Assembly (NCBI GenBank): GCA_040756055.1
Contig: JBFLZR010000002.1
Location: 274,411 to 338,410 of the forward strand
Direction of reading: 5' to 3'
Length of the DNA stretch: 64,000 nucleotides
Source of the DNA: Candidatus Zixiibacteriota bacterium
GTDB taxonomy: Bacteria; Zixibacteria; MSB-5A5; GN15; FEB-12
Position numbers and translations under genes: made by a program. Positions 42,076-51,427 of this stretch are shown one piece after another. Each line of letters begins with the position of its first letter. The stretch's first letter is position 1. A model generated the notes under the pieces. That model was not told the DNA's origin, ran no database searches, and saw nothing but the letters and a program-made list of their open reading frames with translations.

Positions 42076-44136
42076 CTACTCTTGTGTCTCTTTTGATTCG
42101 CCTTTCGAAGCTTTTCCTTCAGCAGTCTCCGCTGAAGCTTTTATAGGCTGGGTGTCTTCGGCCGAATAGCCTTCTTCCACGCGCGCCTGCTTCAGTTCAT
42201 CGGGCATGGCATCGGCCAAGGCCGTGCTGCTGCCCACCGGATGCTTCGTAAGGAACTCATCGAGCTCAGCCCGTTCCCGCTTGCGGTAGTAAGCCGACAC
42301 CGAGAGCACGATTTTGTGCTGATGGCGTTCGAACTCGATCACCTGAAGCGGAATCTGCTCGCCTTCTTTGAACACGCCGGTCGGGTCGGTCATGTCCTTG
42401 TTGCCCAGCTGGGCGGTCGGGACAAAACCTTCGACCGTGTTGTCGAGATCCACCACCACGCCGCGATCCATCACTTTAGTAATGGTACCGAGACATTCGG
42501 TGCCGACAGCGTATTTGCGGGCAATCTCGTTCCACGGGTCTTCGCTGAGCTGTTTCAGACCGAGCGAGATGCGACGGTTTTCGTGGTCAATCTTGATAAC
42601 CTTGACGTCGACCCGGTCACCCTTCTTCATGACTTCCGAAGGATGCTGGATGCGTTTGGTCCAGGACATATCGGAGATATGAACCAGTCCGTCGATCCCC
42701 TCTTCGAGCTCAACGAAGGCGCCGAAGGCGGTCAGGTTGCGGACTTTTCCGGAGATGATTTTGCCGATCGGGTATTTGTGGTCGATGGTTTCCCACGGAT
42801 CGGGCTCCATCTGTTTGATACCCAGCGAAATCTTCTCGTTTTCCTTGTCGACAGACAGCACCACCGCCTCGACAGCATCATTGACATTCATGATCTTCGA
42901 CGGGTGTTTGATGTGCTGGGTCCAGGACATTTCGGAAATATGAATCAATCCCTCGATGCCTTTTTCGAGTTCGACAAAGGCGCCGTAATCGGTGATAGAG
43001 ACTACCCGTCCGGTCACCTTGGTGCCAATGGGATATTTCTCGGTGATGTTTTCCCACGGGTACGGCGTCATCTGTTTGAGACCGAGCGAAATTCGGGAGG
43101 TCTTATCATCGATATCCAGAATCTTAACATCGATCTTGTCGCCCAGGTTGACCATCTCGGAAGGATGGCGGATGCGGCCCCATGACATATCGGTGATATG
43201 GAGAAGGCCGTCGACACCGCCCAGATCGATAAAGACGCCGAAATCGGTGATATTTTTGACGATACCCTGGCGAACCTGATCGACCGCGATTTCATCGAGA
43301 AGCCTTTCGCGCATGCTGTCGCGTTCCTCTTCGAGGACAACGCGGCGGGAGACGACGATATTGCGGCGGGCCTTGTTGATTTTGATGATCTTGAGAGTCA
43401 TTTCCGCGTTGATAAGAGCGTCAAAATCCGGCACCTGCCGCAGGGCCACCTGTGAACCGGGCAGGAAGGCATCGACGCCCATGACATCGACAACGAGTCC
43501 GCCCTTGATGCGACGCATGACCGTTCCGGTAACTTCTTCACCGGAGTCATGGATGTCGCGAATTCTATCCCACACGCGCATGAAGTCGGCCTTCTGCTTG
43601 GACAGGATGAGCTGACCGTTGCTGTCCTCGATCTGCTCGAGATAGACATCGATAGGATCGCCTACCTTGATGTTGAGAGGCATGGGGAATTCGTTGATCG
43701 GGATAATCCCCTCGGACTTGAACCCGACATCGACGATGACGTCATCGCGGTTCACACCGAGAATGGTTCCGGACACGATTTCACCTTCGCGGATAGCCTT
43801 TATGGTCGAGTCGTACATATCGACCATCTTCTTGTATTCGGGGTCATCATAGATGACGCCGGATACATCGGTAATCCGCATTCTCTGAACTTCGGGTTCA
43901 CCGGTTTCCGGTACCTCCGAGCGCTCTTTGGCTTTCTCGGCAACGCGCCGGTGACGATCGGTAACAACGCGTTCGTCTTGCCGATCCCGTTCGACTACAG
44001 CGGTAACCTGTTCGTTCTGGGAGTCGGTCTTGGTGATTTTGGTTTTGGTTTTTTTGGTTTTTCGAGCTGTGCCGGCTTTGCGTTTTGAAACTTTAGCAGA
44101 CGCAGCTGTGGGTCTGGTTTTTTTGGCTTCTGCCAT
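42076..44136 (-). CDS. rpsA: 30S ribosomal protein S1 with a lysine-rich N-terminal extension
   Basis: A 686-residue protein with six S1 RNA-binding domains from about residue 110 on (for example VDVGFKSEG, GVFIDLGGVDGLLHITDMSW, GAFVELEKGIEGLIHISEMSW, GAFVELEEGIDGLVHISDMSW). The first ~75 residues are a highly basic, low-complexity extension (SKRKAGTARKTKKTKTKITK) not found in E. coli S1. The C-terminus is acidic. It delivers mRNA to the ribosome. The gene has an AGGAGG 13 nt from the start, farther than usual, and a leader hairpin. The order cmk-plsC-rpsA is common in bacteria. Confidence 0.95.
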   Translation of the reverse strand: MAEAKKTRPTAASAKVSKRKAGTARKTKKTKTKITKTDSQNEQVTAVVERDRQDERVVTDRHRRVAEKAKERSEVPETGEPEVQRMRITDVSGVIYDDPEYKKMVDMYDSTIKAIREGEIVSGTILGVNRDDVIVDVGFKSEGIIPINEFPMPLNIKVGDPIDVYLEQIEDSNGQLILSKQKADFMRVWDRIRDIHDSGEEVTGTVMRRIKGGLVVDVMGVDAFLPGSQVALRQVPDFDALINAEMTLKIIKINKARRNIVVSRRVVLEEERDSMRERLLDEIAVDQVRQGIVKNITDFGVFIDLGGVDGLLHITDMSWGRIRHPSEMVNLGDKIDVKILDIDDKTSRISLGLKQMTPYPWENITEKYPIGTKVTGRVVSITDYGAFVELEKGIEGLIHISEMSWTQHIKHPSKIMNVNDAVEAVVLSVDKENEKISLGIKQMEPDPWETIDHKYPIGKIISGKVRNLTAFGAFVELEEGIDGLVHISDMSWTKRIQHPSEVMKKGDRVDVKVIKIDHENRRISLGLKQLSEDPWNEIARKYAVGTECLGTITKVMDRGVVVDLDNTVEGFVPTAQLGNKDMTDPTGVFKEGEQIPLQVIEFERHQHKIVLSVSAYYRKRERAELDEFLTKHPVGSSTALADAMPDELKQARVEEGYSAEDTQPIKASAETAEGKASKGESKETQE

Positions 44137-44166
44137 TAACGGTAGAGAACCTCCTTAAGACTTTCC

Positions 44167-44204
44167 CCGATGGTTTTGGATTTTTCCTTTCGGAAAACCA
44201 TCGG
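44167..44204 (-). promoter_or_regulatory. Hairpin in the rpsA leader
   Basis: A perfect 11-bp stem CCGATGGTTTT / AAAACCATCGG with a 16-nt loop lies 31-68 nt before the rpsA start. It could be the site of S1 autoregulation or an attenuator; ribosomal-protein leaders often hold such structures. No U-tract directly follows. Confidence 0.5.
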
Positions 44205-44244
44205 AGCCGCCAGAGCCTGGAGATATGACCCGTAGCGGTTTTGC

Positions 44245-44272
44245 TATATAACAAAATCTCAGCAATTTACAA
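44245..44272 (-). promoter_or_regulatory. Likely rpsA promoter
   Basis: On the minus strand TTGTAA (44272-44267) and TATATA (44250-44245) are 16 bp apart. This gives rpsA its own promoter inside the cmk-plsC-rpsA cluster. Confidence 0.5.
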
Positions 44273-44322
44273 GCGCTTTTTTAGCCCGTATGCTAAAATC
44301 TATCATCGGCTTGTCGGACGGA

Positions 44323-44946
44323 TTACTTAGCGGGGCGCATTTGGCTCTGGATCTCTTTGATCCGGCTCATGACCAGCTCGGCCAGTTGAAAATAGCCTTC
44401 TTTGTTGGCGGGAAAAGAAGCCACCTGTTCCGCGGGAATGGGCGGACCGATAAACATCCCCATGCGTTCCCGCAAGCCCAGGAAACAACTCTTAAGTCTG
44501 TTGGAGCCATGGATATAGGCCGGCACAATGGGAACTTTGGTCTGGGTGGCTATGATGCCGATACCGGGTTTAGGCGACAGGAAGTCGACCCCCCGGGCCC
44601 GGGTTCCTTCGGGAAAAACCGTCAGTCCGTAACCCTTCTCTATCACCTCGACACACAGCTTAACGGCATTTCGGTCTATCGTGCCGCGTTTTACCGGCAA
44701 AGCGTTGGTGCGAGTGATAACCCAGCCGAAGAGCTTATTCTTGAACAGCTCGGCCTTGCCCAGAAAATATACCTGGCGGCGCAGCCAACTTCCGGCGAGA
44801 AGAGGATCGAAATATGATCGGTGATTGGTGGCTATTATGAAGCCTCCCGTGGGCGGGATATTTTCCGTACCGGTAATCTCGATGCGAAAAAGCAATTTGG
44901 ACACCAGCCGGGTCAATGACCAGCCGGCATAGTAGAGAATCTTCAT
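44323..44946 (-). CDS. plsC: 1-acyl-sn-glycerol-3-phosphate acyltransferase
   Basis: A 207-residue membrane-associated acyltransferase adding the second acyl chain of phosphatidic acid. The catalytic HX4D motif is in TNHRSYFDPLL. The glycerol-phosphate site is FPEGTRARG, and a basic hydrophobic N-terminus is present. It starts 3 bp after the cmk stop (translational coupling likely). Confidence 0.92.
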   Translation of the reverse strand: MKILYYAGWSLTRLVSKLLFRIEITGTENIPPTGGFIIATNHRSYFDPLLAGSWLRRQVYFLGKAELFKNKLFGWVITRTNALPVKRGTIDRNAVKLCVEVIEKGYGLTVFPEGTRARGVDFLSPKPGIGIIATQTKVPIVPAYIHGSNRLKSCFLGLRERMGMFIGPPIPAEQVASFPANKEGYFQLAELVMSRIKEIQSQMRPAK

Positions 44947-44949
44947 GAC

Positions 44950-45651
44950 TTATTTGAGTACCTGACGGATAAGCGAGATTATGTAATCGACCTGTCCCTC
45001 GACAGTCATATCGGTGGTATCGACCGTGAAGGCATCGCGGGCCTTCGTAAGCGGCGAGTGTTTGCGACTAGAGTCGTAATCGTCGCGTCTCTGGATATCG
45101 GCCATCTGCTCTTCAAGCGTGGTGCTGACGCCCATCTTGGTCAAATCGATCAATCGGCGGCTGGCGCGTTCTTTCACCGAGGCTGACAGATATACTTTGA
45201 GGTCGGCGCGCGGGAAAACCACCGTTGTGGTATCGCGACCTTCGGCCACAATGGAACCATTCTCGGCCAGTTTCTGCTGAAGCGCCACCATCGCCTTCCG
45301 GACACCTTTGTGGGCGGAGACTTCGGAGACGTGTCTGGTCACCTCCGGGGAGCGAATTTCCTCGGTAACATCCTGCCCGTTTATGAACACCTTGTTGACC
45401 TCCTCGCCGGTCTCAAACTCAATCGGGACTTTCTCGGCCAGGGCGGTAAGTTTGGCGCAGTCGGAGGGAGAAATGTTCGTTTGCAGGGCAAAGTAAGTCA
45501 GCGCCCGGTACATGGCGCCGGTATCAAGGTAAGTGAAGCCGAGGCGGGCCGCCAGTTTGCGCGCGGTGGTGGATTTGCCGGAGCCGGCGGGACCATCAAT
45601 GGCGATTATTTTTCCTTTGAGCCTCGGAAGGTTAAGCTTCAGGTCGTTCAT
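44950..45651 (-). CDS. cmk: Cytidylate kinase
   Basis: A 233-residue kinase phosphorylating CMP and dCMP. The P-loop is IAIDGPAGSGKSTTARKLA, the YLDTGAMYRALTY motif is typical of Cmk, and the lid region DLTKMGVSTTLEEQMADIQRRD is present. I start at ATG 45651; upstream in-frame codons (to 45741) have no ribosome site and overlap the end of the solute-binding gene. First gene of the cmk-plsC group. Confidence 0.93.
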   Translation of the reverse strand: MNDLKLNLPRLKGKIIAIDGPAGSGKSTTARKLAARLGFTYLDTGAMYRALTYFALQTNISPSDCAKLTALAEKVPIEFETGEEVNKVFINGQDVTEEIRSPEVTRHVSEVSAHKGVRKAMVALQQKLAENGSIVAEGRDTTTVVFPRADLKVYLSASVKERASRRLIDLTKMGVSTTLEEQMADIQRRDDYDSSRKHSPLTKARDAFTVDTTDMTVEGQVDYIISLIRQVLK

Positions 45652-45697
45652 CGTGATTAACTCTACAAAAAGGTGTTCTATCGGCCACCGGCAGAAC

Positions 45698-46492
45698 TCA
45701 CTGTGACTCGCCACCCGACAGTGTATCGAGCGACAGCCCATCAGGCGGAGGCACCCCGAACCATTTCACATGAAGCTCCGCGTAGCCATCCCCGGCCTTG
45801 AATTCCTCAAGAGCCTTGTTCAACTGACCGAGTAATTCGTTATCGGATTTTCTCACGGCTATACCGTAGTATTCTGTCGAGAGTTTTTCACCCACCGTTT
45901 TGGCGGTACCGTGTTTGGAAATATAAGCCTGTGTGGTAGGAAAGTCATTCAGTACGGCATCGAGATTACCGTTGGACATGTCGATGAAGGCGGCGCCGAT
46001 GTTGTCATAGGAAAAAACCTGCAGACCATCGATCCGCTTCGCCATCAACTCGCCCGTGGTGCCGAGTTGGACGCCTACTCTTTTGCTAACCAAGTTTTCC
46101 ACGCCGAGAATCACGGTATCGTCGAGGGGAACCGCTATAGTTTGACCGGCCAGATAGTACGGGTTGGTGAAATCGACCACCGCGGCGCGTTCGGGAGTTA
46201 TGGTCACAGCTGAAATGACGGCATCGTACTTCTTGCTCCGCAGTCCGGGGATAATGCCGTCGAATGGCGTGACGATGAACTCCGGTTTCCATCCGTTCAG
46301 TTCACACAAGGCGGTCATCAGGTCTATATCAAATCCGGCTGGTTGCCCGGTTTCGGTGTCGACAGATTCGAAGGGTGGATAGGTGGCATCGGTGCCAACC
46401 CGCAGTACCTCTCTTTCGGAAGTTTCTGTTTTGTCGCCGGAGCAACTGAGAGTGATTGCCAGCCCGATAATCAGGACCAGTGTCCGTTTCAT
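45698..46492 (-). CDS. Amino-acid-type ABC transporter substrate-binding lipoprotein (no permease nearby)
   Basis: 264 residues from ATG 46492, preceded by a GGGGATAA-type site; a longer in-frame start at 46567 is unlikely. The signal ends near LAITLSCSGDK, so Cys lipidation is probable although the lipobox is not perfect. The family 3 binding-protein signature is seen in VGTDATYPPFESVDTETGQ and GFDIDLMTALCELNGW. No ABC permease or ATPase gene is adjacent, so it is an orphan binding protein. The ligand, probably a polar amino acid, is unknown. Confidence 0.88.
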   Translation of the reverse strand: MKRTLVLIIGLAITLSCSGDKTETSEREVLRVGTDATYPPFESVDTETGQPAGFDIDLMTALCELNGWKPEFIVTPFDGIIPGLRSKKYDAVISAVTITPERAAVVDFTNPYYLAGQTIAVPLDDTVILGVENLVSKRVGVQLGTTGELMAKRIDGLQVFSYDNIGAAFIDMSNGNLDAVLNDFPTTQAYISKHGTAKTVGEKLSTEYYGIAVRKSDNELLGQLNKALEEFKAGDGYAELHVKWFGVPPPDGLSLDTLSGGESQ

Positions 46493-46625
46493 GTTTATCC
46501 CCTGCTTTTGTTTAAGTAATAACTTCTGTGACCTGATGACTGAAAGTAACAAATTTGCGTCGCTCATACAATTAAAAAAGCGACGTTGCCGCCGCTTTTG
46601 AATCAGCTATCAGTGACCCGGGATT

Positions 46626-47528
46626 TTAGAAATAGTCAAGAACGAACGACTGAAGACGCTCGTCGACATTGATTTCCACTTTCGTGGCGACCGTGTCGTA
46701 CCCCGCCGAAATGAAGGAACCGTCATCGGCCTCGATCATACCGATCGTTGTGAGATACGACTCATAATTACGTCCCAGAATTTTCAGTCCGACATCCTCG
46801 GGAACGCGCAATTTGAGCTCGGAATCCGCGCCGCTGATATTAACCGTGACCAGCGGCTCGAGGGTACCGATTTTGACATATATCCTGGCGTCATCGGCCT
46901 CGACCTTAAGTCTCTCCAGGCGCGAGGTTGACATATTCAGGTGCATATCGGACTCGTCGCCGATACACTCCAGATCAAGCGGGACATTGTCGGCAAAGCG
47001 AAGGTACCAATCCTGCGGATCGCCGGTATCGAATTCGACCGATCCGATGAGGAATTTGCCGGAGCGTCCTCTCAATTCGACCTGAGCGATATCATCAACA
47101 ACTTCGAAGTTTATCTTCGGTTTTTGCGTGAACCGGTCGAAACGTCCATATACCATGTCTGTGCCGGCATCGCGAATAGTAAGATCGGTGCCATCGCAGT
47201 CGAGAACGGCCCTGATTTTCTTCACCTGTGGATCAAAATCCGCGCGGTACGTGGTTTCTGACAGATAGCTCCCTGACTGGCCGCCATAGCTGCTGTTGAA
47301 CGCCAACGCCAGCCCGACCACGAAAATTCCGACCGAAGTCAGGTAGGATATGAGCTGCAGTTTGGTTTTGGTGAAGATTTTCTCGATACCGACGAAGATC
47401 AGAACGATGGCGAAGAAGACGAGAAAATCGAACAGGAAGTTGAAGTTAATCACATCCAGATTCGCCAGCATAATCAACACGCCAATCTGGATAAGGAGAA
47501 TTCCCCATCTGAAGCGCGCCGGACTCAT
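46626..47528 (-). CDS. LiaF-like membrane protein
   Basis: 300 residues. The first ~90 residues hold four short membrane segments (WGILLIQIGVLIMLANL, FLFDFLVFFAIVLIFVGIE, LISYLTSVGIFVVGLALAF), as in LiaI/LiaF-like proteins. The remainder is a beta-helical domain similar to the LiaF C-terminal part (VTVNISGADSELKLRVPEDVGLKI). It overlaps the PspC gene by 4 bp, and both are typical of envelope-stress modules. The signal it senses is unknown. Confidence 0.7.
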   Translation of the reverse strand: MSPARFRWGILLIQIGVLIMLANLDVINFNFLFDFLVFFAIVLIFVGIEKIFTKTKLQLISYLTSVGIFVVGLALAFNSSYGGQSGSYLSETTYRADFDPQVKKIRAVLDCDGTDLTIRDAGTDMVYGRFDRFTQKPKINFEVVDDIAQVELRGRSGKFLIGSVEFDTGDPQDWYLRFADNVPLDLECIGDESDMHLNMSTSRLERLKVEADDARIYVKIGTLEPLVTVNISGADSELKLRVPEDVGLKILGRNYESYLTTIGMIEADDGSFISAGYDTVATKVEINVDERLQSFVLDYF

Positions 47529-48013
47529 GAGATCGACCCTCCGTTTTCTGTTTTAGGCTCGTGATTGTTGGCAAATGACGTCATATTGGAGTTATCCACC
47601 TGCTTCCTCTTGCGATTGCGCCGAAGGATAAGATACAGTCCTGCTCCTATGAGAATTATGGGCCACAGTTCGTCCCAGTGAAACCAGTACCAGGTTTCTC
47701 TCATGACGAGCAGCAAGCCAATGCTGATGAGAATAATTCCCGGCCAGAATCCTTTCCACGAAGATATCGAGTTGGATTGGTTGGAGACGGGTTGGTCGGA
47801 CGTAGCCTGATGGAGCATCGATTCCTCCTCCGCTTTGGGTACTATGAGCCAGGCGATAAAATAGACCAGAATGGCCACTCCGCCGGTGGCAAAGATAAGT
47901 ATTACGGAAATCAATCGGAGTATTACCGGATCGATGTCCATGTATTGGCCGAGACCGCCGCAGAGACCGGCGATGATCTTATTGGTCGATGACCTGTAAA
48001 GCCGCTTTTCCAT
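47525..48013 (-). CDS. PspC-domain membrane protein
   Basis: 162 residues from ATG 48013, 5 nt after GGAGG. Residues 1-60 are a PspC domain (KRLYRSSTNKIIAGLCGGLG, then DPVILRLISVILIF). Two more hydrophobic segments follow (GFWPGIILISIGLLLVM and LWPIILIGAGLYLIL), resembling the LiaI-like repeat of the next gene. It probably senses or responds to membrane stress. The ATGA overlap couples it to the LiaF-like gene. Confidence 0.82.
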   Translation of the reverse strand: MEKRLYRSSTNKIIAGLCGGLGQYMDIDPVILRLISVILIFATGGVAILVYFIAWLIVPKAEEESMLHQATSDQPVSNQSNSISSWKGFWPGIILISIGLLLVMRETWYWFHWDELWPIILIGAGLYLILRRNRKRKQVDNSNMTSFANNHEPKTENGGSIS

Positions 48014-48172
48014 TGAAGCCTCCGTTTCTACCACGCACTGTTGAGTTCTGGTATAGTATACGAAAGCCGAAGCGGAAAGTTTTCGAAAGGTGGAATGGCT
48101 GCGTCGTGACCGGCGCCGTGGTCTGAGGATAATCTACTCATTGGCAATCGGTTAGTAGTGATCGCTGGCCTC

Positions 48173-49411
48173 CTACCACTTTCTTTGCTCTAGTTGCTGA
48201 ATATACCAGGCGGCGTTTAACTTATACACCGAATCATCTTTATCCAGATACTCCCGCAGGGCATCGATAGAGCGCTCATACTCTTTCTTGTCGTCTGTCA
48301 ACAGACCCACCTGATAGTGGCTTTCCAGCAGAAGGAACTGCGGGTCGTGTTGGGCGAATTCCGTTGAGAGAGAATCGACCAGAGCCGCTTGAGCTTTTTT
48401 GTCGAGGTCTTTGGCTTTGGCCGTCAACAGCATTTCGTTCTCCATGAGTATCCCTATGTCGGTAGAGGACACCACCGCCGCGAGCGAGTCCCGTTTGGCT
48501 CGCCACTCTTCGAGAGTTGGCTGTGAGGTATCGGTTTCGGCTATTTTCGACGCGGCAGCAGCCTTGCGGCCGGCATCAGTTTTCGAAACATACCCGGAGA
48601 CAGCATCGGAGTCCATTATGCTAACCGCCGGAGGCGGAGTCTTGGTTTCGCTCTCCTTCTTGAGGATATCGTGAGAAGTGGCTATCCTGCCGGCCTCTTT
48701 TGTCGCCAGATTTCCGGGACTCTGGGTATATGGAAACGGTTCAGCAGGAGATTCATCGGGCACTTCGAGTACTTTCAAATCGTCCTTGGCCTCGACCTTC
48801 ACAACCGTTTTTTCTTTCGATACGACAGCAGAGGGTTCATCGGCGATCGCTCCGGTTTCGTCATAGGGTTGCTCATGTCTCATCTGCAAAAGTTCTTCCC
48901 TGGTGGCAACGAGGGTATCGGCGCCAAGGTCGGCCTCGAGTTCCGGCTGGGTTTGAGCCGCCTCGGTATCACCCATCACTACCGAGGAATCGCCCAGAGG
49001 GGCCAGTTCTATGCTCTGAGACCTGGCTCGCGGCTTGATTTCTATGTTCACGTTGTCGGTGATATCGGTCTCGTAGAGGGCAATGAAGGCGATAATAGCA
49101 ACAGTGGCGGCCACGCTCGCGAGTTTCCATCCAAGCCCGTACCACGACGACTTTTTCACATCCACAACTTCGGTCTTCACCTGCTGCGCTCCGAGAGCCT
49201 GTTCGATCTTCCGCGCGGAACGTTCCCAGTAGTCATCGTCTTTGAGACCCGAATGTTTTTCCACCATCCGATCGAAAGCCTCGAGTTCGCGCAGGAGCTG
49301 CTGGCATTCTTCGCAGGTCTTGATATGCTCGGCAATCAGGTGCTCTTCTTCGTGCTTTAGTTCACCATCGTGGTACGCCGAGATTTTATCTTTGAAATAT
49401 GAGTGTTCCAT
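48173..49411 (-). CDS. Anti-sigma factor with zinc-finger (zf-HC2) N-terminus
   Basis: 412 residues. The N-terminal domain has the HX3CX2C anti-sigma zinc motif (HIKTCEECQQLL) preceded by an HEEEH stretch. One membrane helix lies at about residues 95-112 (LASVAATVAIIAFIALYE). The rest is a Pro/Ser/Ala-rich, charged periplasmic part. It would hold the ECF sigma factor at the membrane until a periplasmic signal releases it. It follows the sigma gene by 9 bp. Confidence 0.87.
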   Translation of the reverse strand: MEHSYFKDKISAYHDGELKHEEEHLIAEHIKTCEECQQLLRELEAFDRMVEKHSGLKDDDYWERSARKIEQALGAQQVKTEVVDVKKSSWYGLGWKLASVAATVAIIAFIALYETDITDNVNIEIKPRARSQSIELAPLGDSSVVMGDTEAAQTQPELEADLGADTLVATREELLQMRHEQPYDETGAIADEPSAVVSKEKTVVKVEAKDDLKVLEVPDESPAEPFPYTQSPGNLATKEAGRIATSHDILKKESETKTPPPAVSIMDSDAVSGYVSKTDAGRKAAAASKIAETDTSQPTLEEWRAKRDSLAAVVSSTDIGILMENEMLLTAKAKDLDKKAQAALVDSLSTEFAQHDPQFLLLESHYQVGLLTDDKKEYERSIDALREYLDKDDSVYKLNAAWYIQQLEQRKW

Positions 49412-49420
49412 ATATTAAAC

Positions 49421-49969
49421 CTACTGATCCAATAAATCCTTTAGCTTCTCCATAAGCAACATCCTTGCTCGATAAAGGCGCGAATCCACCGTTCCGGGAG
49501 GTATTTTCAGGTAGCTGGCGATAGCGGCATAATCCATCTGCTCGAAATGCCTCAGCACGAACACCGAGCGGAATTTTACCGGCAGAGTCATCAGAGCCTG
49601 GTAAAACCGCTTGTGCCCTTCGTCGTTAAGCAGCTTCTCCAGCGGGCCGAGTTCGGTGCTTTCGGGGTTGAAGCCTTTGTCGCTGAGTTCATCGAGCGAC
49701 TCTTTCTTCTCTTCGCGGTGAATCTGGTTGTAGGCCAGATTGCGAGCGATAGTGGACAGCCAGGGGTAGAACGCGTATTCGGTGCGGAATGTCTTTATGT
49801 TATCAAAAGCTTTCACAAATGCTTCCTGTACTATGTCTTCGGTAGCGTCGAAAGACTTGAGCAAACCATAGATATACCTGAAAAGCCGTTTCTGGTGGAG
49901 CCTTATAAGTTGACCGTAAGCCTTCTTGTCGCCATTCTGGGCCGCCTCGACCAGTTTCTTTTCAGAAAC
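49421..49969 (-). CDS. ECF-type RNA polymerase sigma factor, start codon unclear
   Basis: About 182 residues. Region 2 is seen in KLVEAAQNGDKKAYGQLI and ATEDIVQEAFVKAF, and region 4 in LPVKFRSVFVLRHFEQMDY and IPPGTVDSRLYRARMLL. The frame holds no ATG, GTG or TTG between the upstream in-frame TGA inside holA and region 2. AAGGAGG is followed after 4 nt by GTT 49969, which I use as a provisional start; ATT codons near 50017 are alternatives. The first canonical start, TTG 49864, would remove region 2.1. It is paired with the zinc-finger anti-sigma gene downstream. Confidence 0.82.
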   Translation of the reverse strand, partial: VSEKKLVEAAQNGDKKAYGQLIRLHQKRLFRYIYGLLKSFDATEDIVQEAFVKAFDNIKTFRTEYAFYPWLSTIARNLAYNQIHREEKKESLDELSDKGFNPESTELGPLEKLLNDEGHKRFYQALMTLPVKFRSVFVLRHFEQMDYAAIASYLKIPPGTVDSRLYRARMLLMEKLKDLLDQ

Positions 49970-50021
49970 CTTGCCTCCTTCTGTATTTACAGAAGTGATG
50001 TCGCTTTCTTCCCGAATAATA

Positions 50022-51014
50022 TCACCCGTTTTGCGGTTTATTTTCGCCAGCCAGCGTCATGGCCAGCATTTCCAGCGTGGTTTCCGGCTTGATGCCCTTG
50101 TGGCGGAGCATTTTATCGGCGTCGGCGATTTCGATTATGATATCCTCAAGGCGCTCATTGGAGTAGCGATCGGCCTGACGCTTCAGTTTGTAGACGATGC
50201 GGTCGCGATTTCCAATAGGGTTTTTGCCGTGCTTGACAAGGTATAGCGAGCTGAAATGCTGCTGCATCAGGGTAGTCAGCGTGGCCGGGGAGTTGCCCTC
50301 GGAAAGAAGCGTACGCACCATCTGGAGGACTTTTCTGGTATTTCCGGCGACGACATAATCGGCCAGATCGAAGATACCGAAAACCTCGTAGCCGGCGGAG
50401 ATCTTTTTGATATCTTCGATTTCGACCGTCTCGCCGCTTGATTTGAAATTTATCAGCTTGCCGATCTCCACTTCCATAGCTCCGCGACTTCCGCCGAGAA
50501 GCTCGGCCAGCATTCGCAGGGCATCGGGGTTGATGGCTATCCCTTCCTTCTGGAGCCTGCCGCGGATCTGGCCGGCGGTATCCTCGAAGGTGAGTCGCTT
50601 GAATTCGATAACCTCGGCCACTTTTGACATCGAATTGAGGAAAGCGGAATTTCGTTTGGGGGTGCGGGTCGATGGGCTGGAGAATATTATAATCCGGTTC
50701 GGGTCGGGCGGCGACAGCAGTTCGAGCACGCGGGTGATTTCGGTGGGTTTGTAGCTCTGGAAATCGCGCACGAAAAAGACCTGCTTCTCCCCCAGCATGG
50801 GCAGGTTGGCAAGCTTCGCCATCAAATCCGGCGCTTTGGTCTGACGTCCGTCGATTTTGTAAAGATTGGTGGCTGCCTGGCGGTCGGGAAGAAACTGCGA
50901 GGCCACGAATTTTTCCGCCTCGCGCATGCGATAGTCCTCTTCACCAAAAAAGTAATAAGCCTGCTTAAAGCGGCCGGCGGTGATATCTTTGTGTAATGTC
51001 AGGGGAGTCGGCAT
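50022..51014 (-). CDS. holA: DNA polymerase III delta subunit
   Basis: A 330-residue clamp-loader subunit. The N-terminus (AYYFFGEEDYRMREAEKFV), a middle AAA+-like domain without a functional P-loop (KQVFFVRDFQS, then PDPNRIIIFSSPS) and the C-terminal helical domain (LGGSRGAMEVEIGKLINF, HGKNPIGNRDRIVYKLKRQA) are typical. Its 3' end leads directly into the sigma-factor gene, so the two share a transcript. Confidence 0.88.
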   Translation of the reverse strand: MPTPLTLHKDITAGRFKQAYYFFGEEDYRMREAEKFVASQFLPDRQAATNLYKIDGRQTKAPDLMAKLANLPMLGEKQVFFVRDFQSYKPTEITRVLELLSPPDPNRIIIFSSPSTRTPKRNSAFLNSMSKVAEVIEFKRLTFEDTAGQIRGRLQKEGIAINPDALRMLAELLGGSRGAMEVEIGKLINFKSSGETVEIEDIKKISAGYEVFGIFDLADYVVAGNTRKVLQMVRTLLSEGNSPATLTTLMQQHFSSLYLVKHGKNPIGNRDRIVYKLKRQADRYSNERLEDIIIEIADADKMLRHKGIKPETTLEMLAMTLAGENKPQNG

Positions 51015-51046
51015 ACACCCATTATACGGTCATGCCGAAGGGAGCG

Positions 51047-51427
51047 TCAATCAAAAAGCGAGCGGTAGACCGGGTTGTCATCCGGCTTGATCCACGACAG
51101 CGAAAAGCGGTATTTCTTGCGGTAGTCCTTGGCTTTCTGCATCAGGGGAGTAAAGATCAGCGGAGGTTGTTCGTGATTGTTGACCTGGTTGATGATCTTT
51201 TTGTTGTTGCCAAAAATCTGGTAGGTGTGGTTCGCGAAATATTTCTGGTTGCTGTCGATAAACTCCAGCAGGGCCAAAAGCGACGCGAAATCGTTGTGAT
51301 CGTTATTGACGCCATCGAACGGCGCCTTGAACTTTATGCCAAGGTCCGGGATGGAGAAAATGACCACGGCTGATTTATCGAGCTGGTTGCCCTCGGGCAG
51401 TTCGTATGAGCCGAAATAACAGTCCAT
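51047..51427 (-). CDS. Hypothetical 126-aa protein
   Basis: Not recognised. No signal peptide. The beta-strand series FGSYELP, SAVVIFSIPDLGIKFKAPF, a helix DFASLLALLEFIDSN, then QIFGNNKKIINQVNN recalls small RNase H-like or reverse-transcriptase-associated folds, but the catalytic acidic set is not clear. It lies 32 bp upstream of holA and could be cotranscribed. Confidence 0.55.
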   Translation of the reverse strand: MDCYFGSYELPEGNQLDKSAVVIFSIPDLGIKFKAPFDGVNNDHNDFASLLALLEFIDSNQKYFANHTYQIFGNNKKIINQVNNHEQPPLIFTPLMQKAKDYRKKYRFSLSWIKPDDNPVYRSLFD

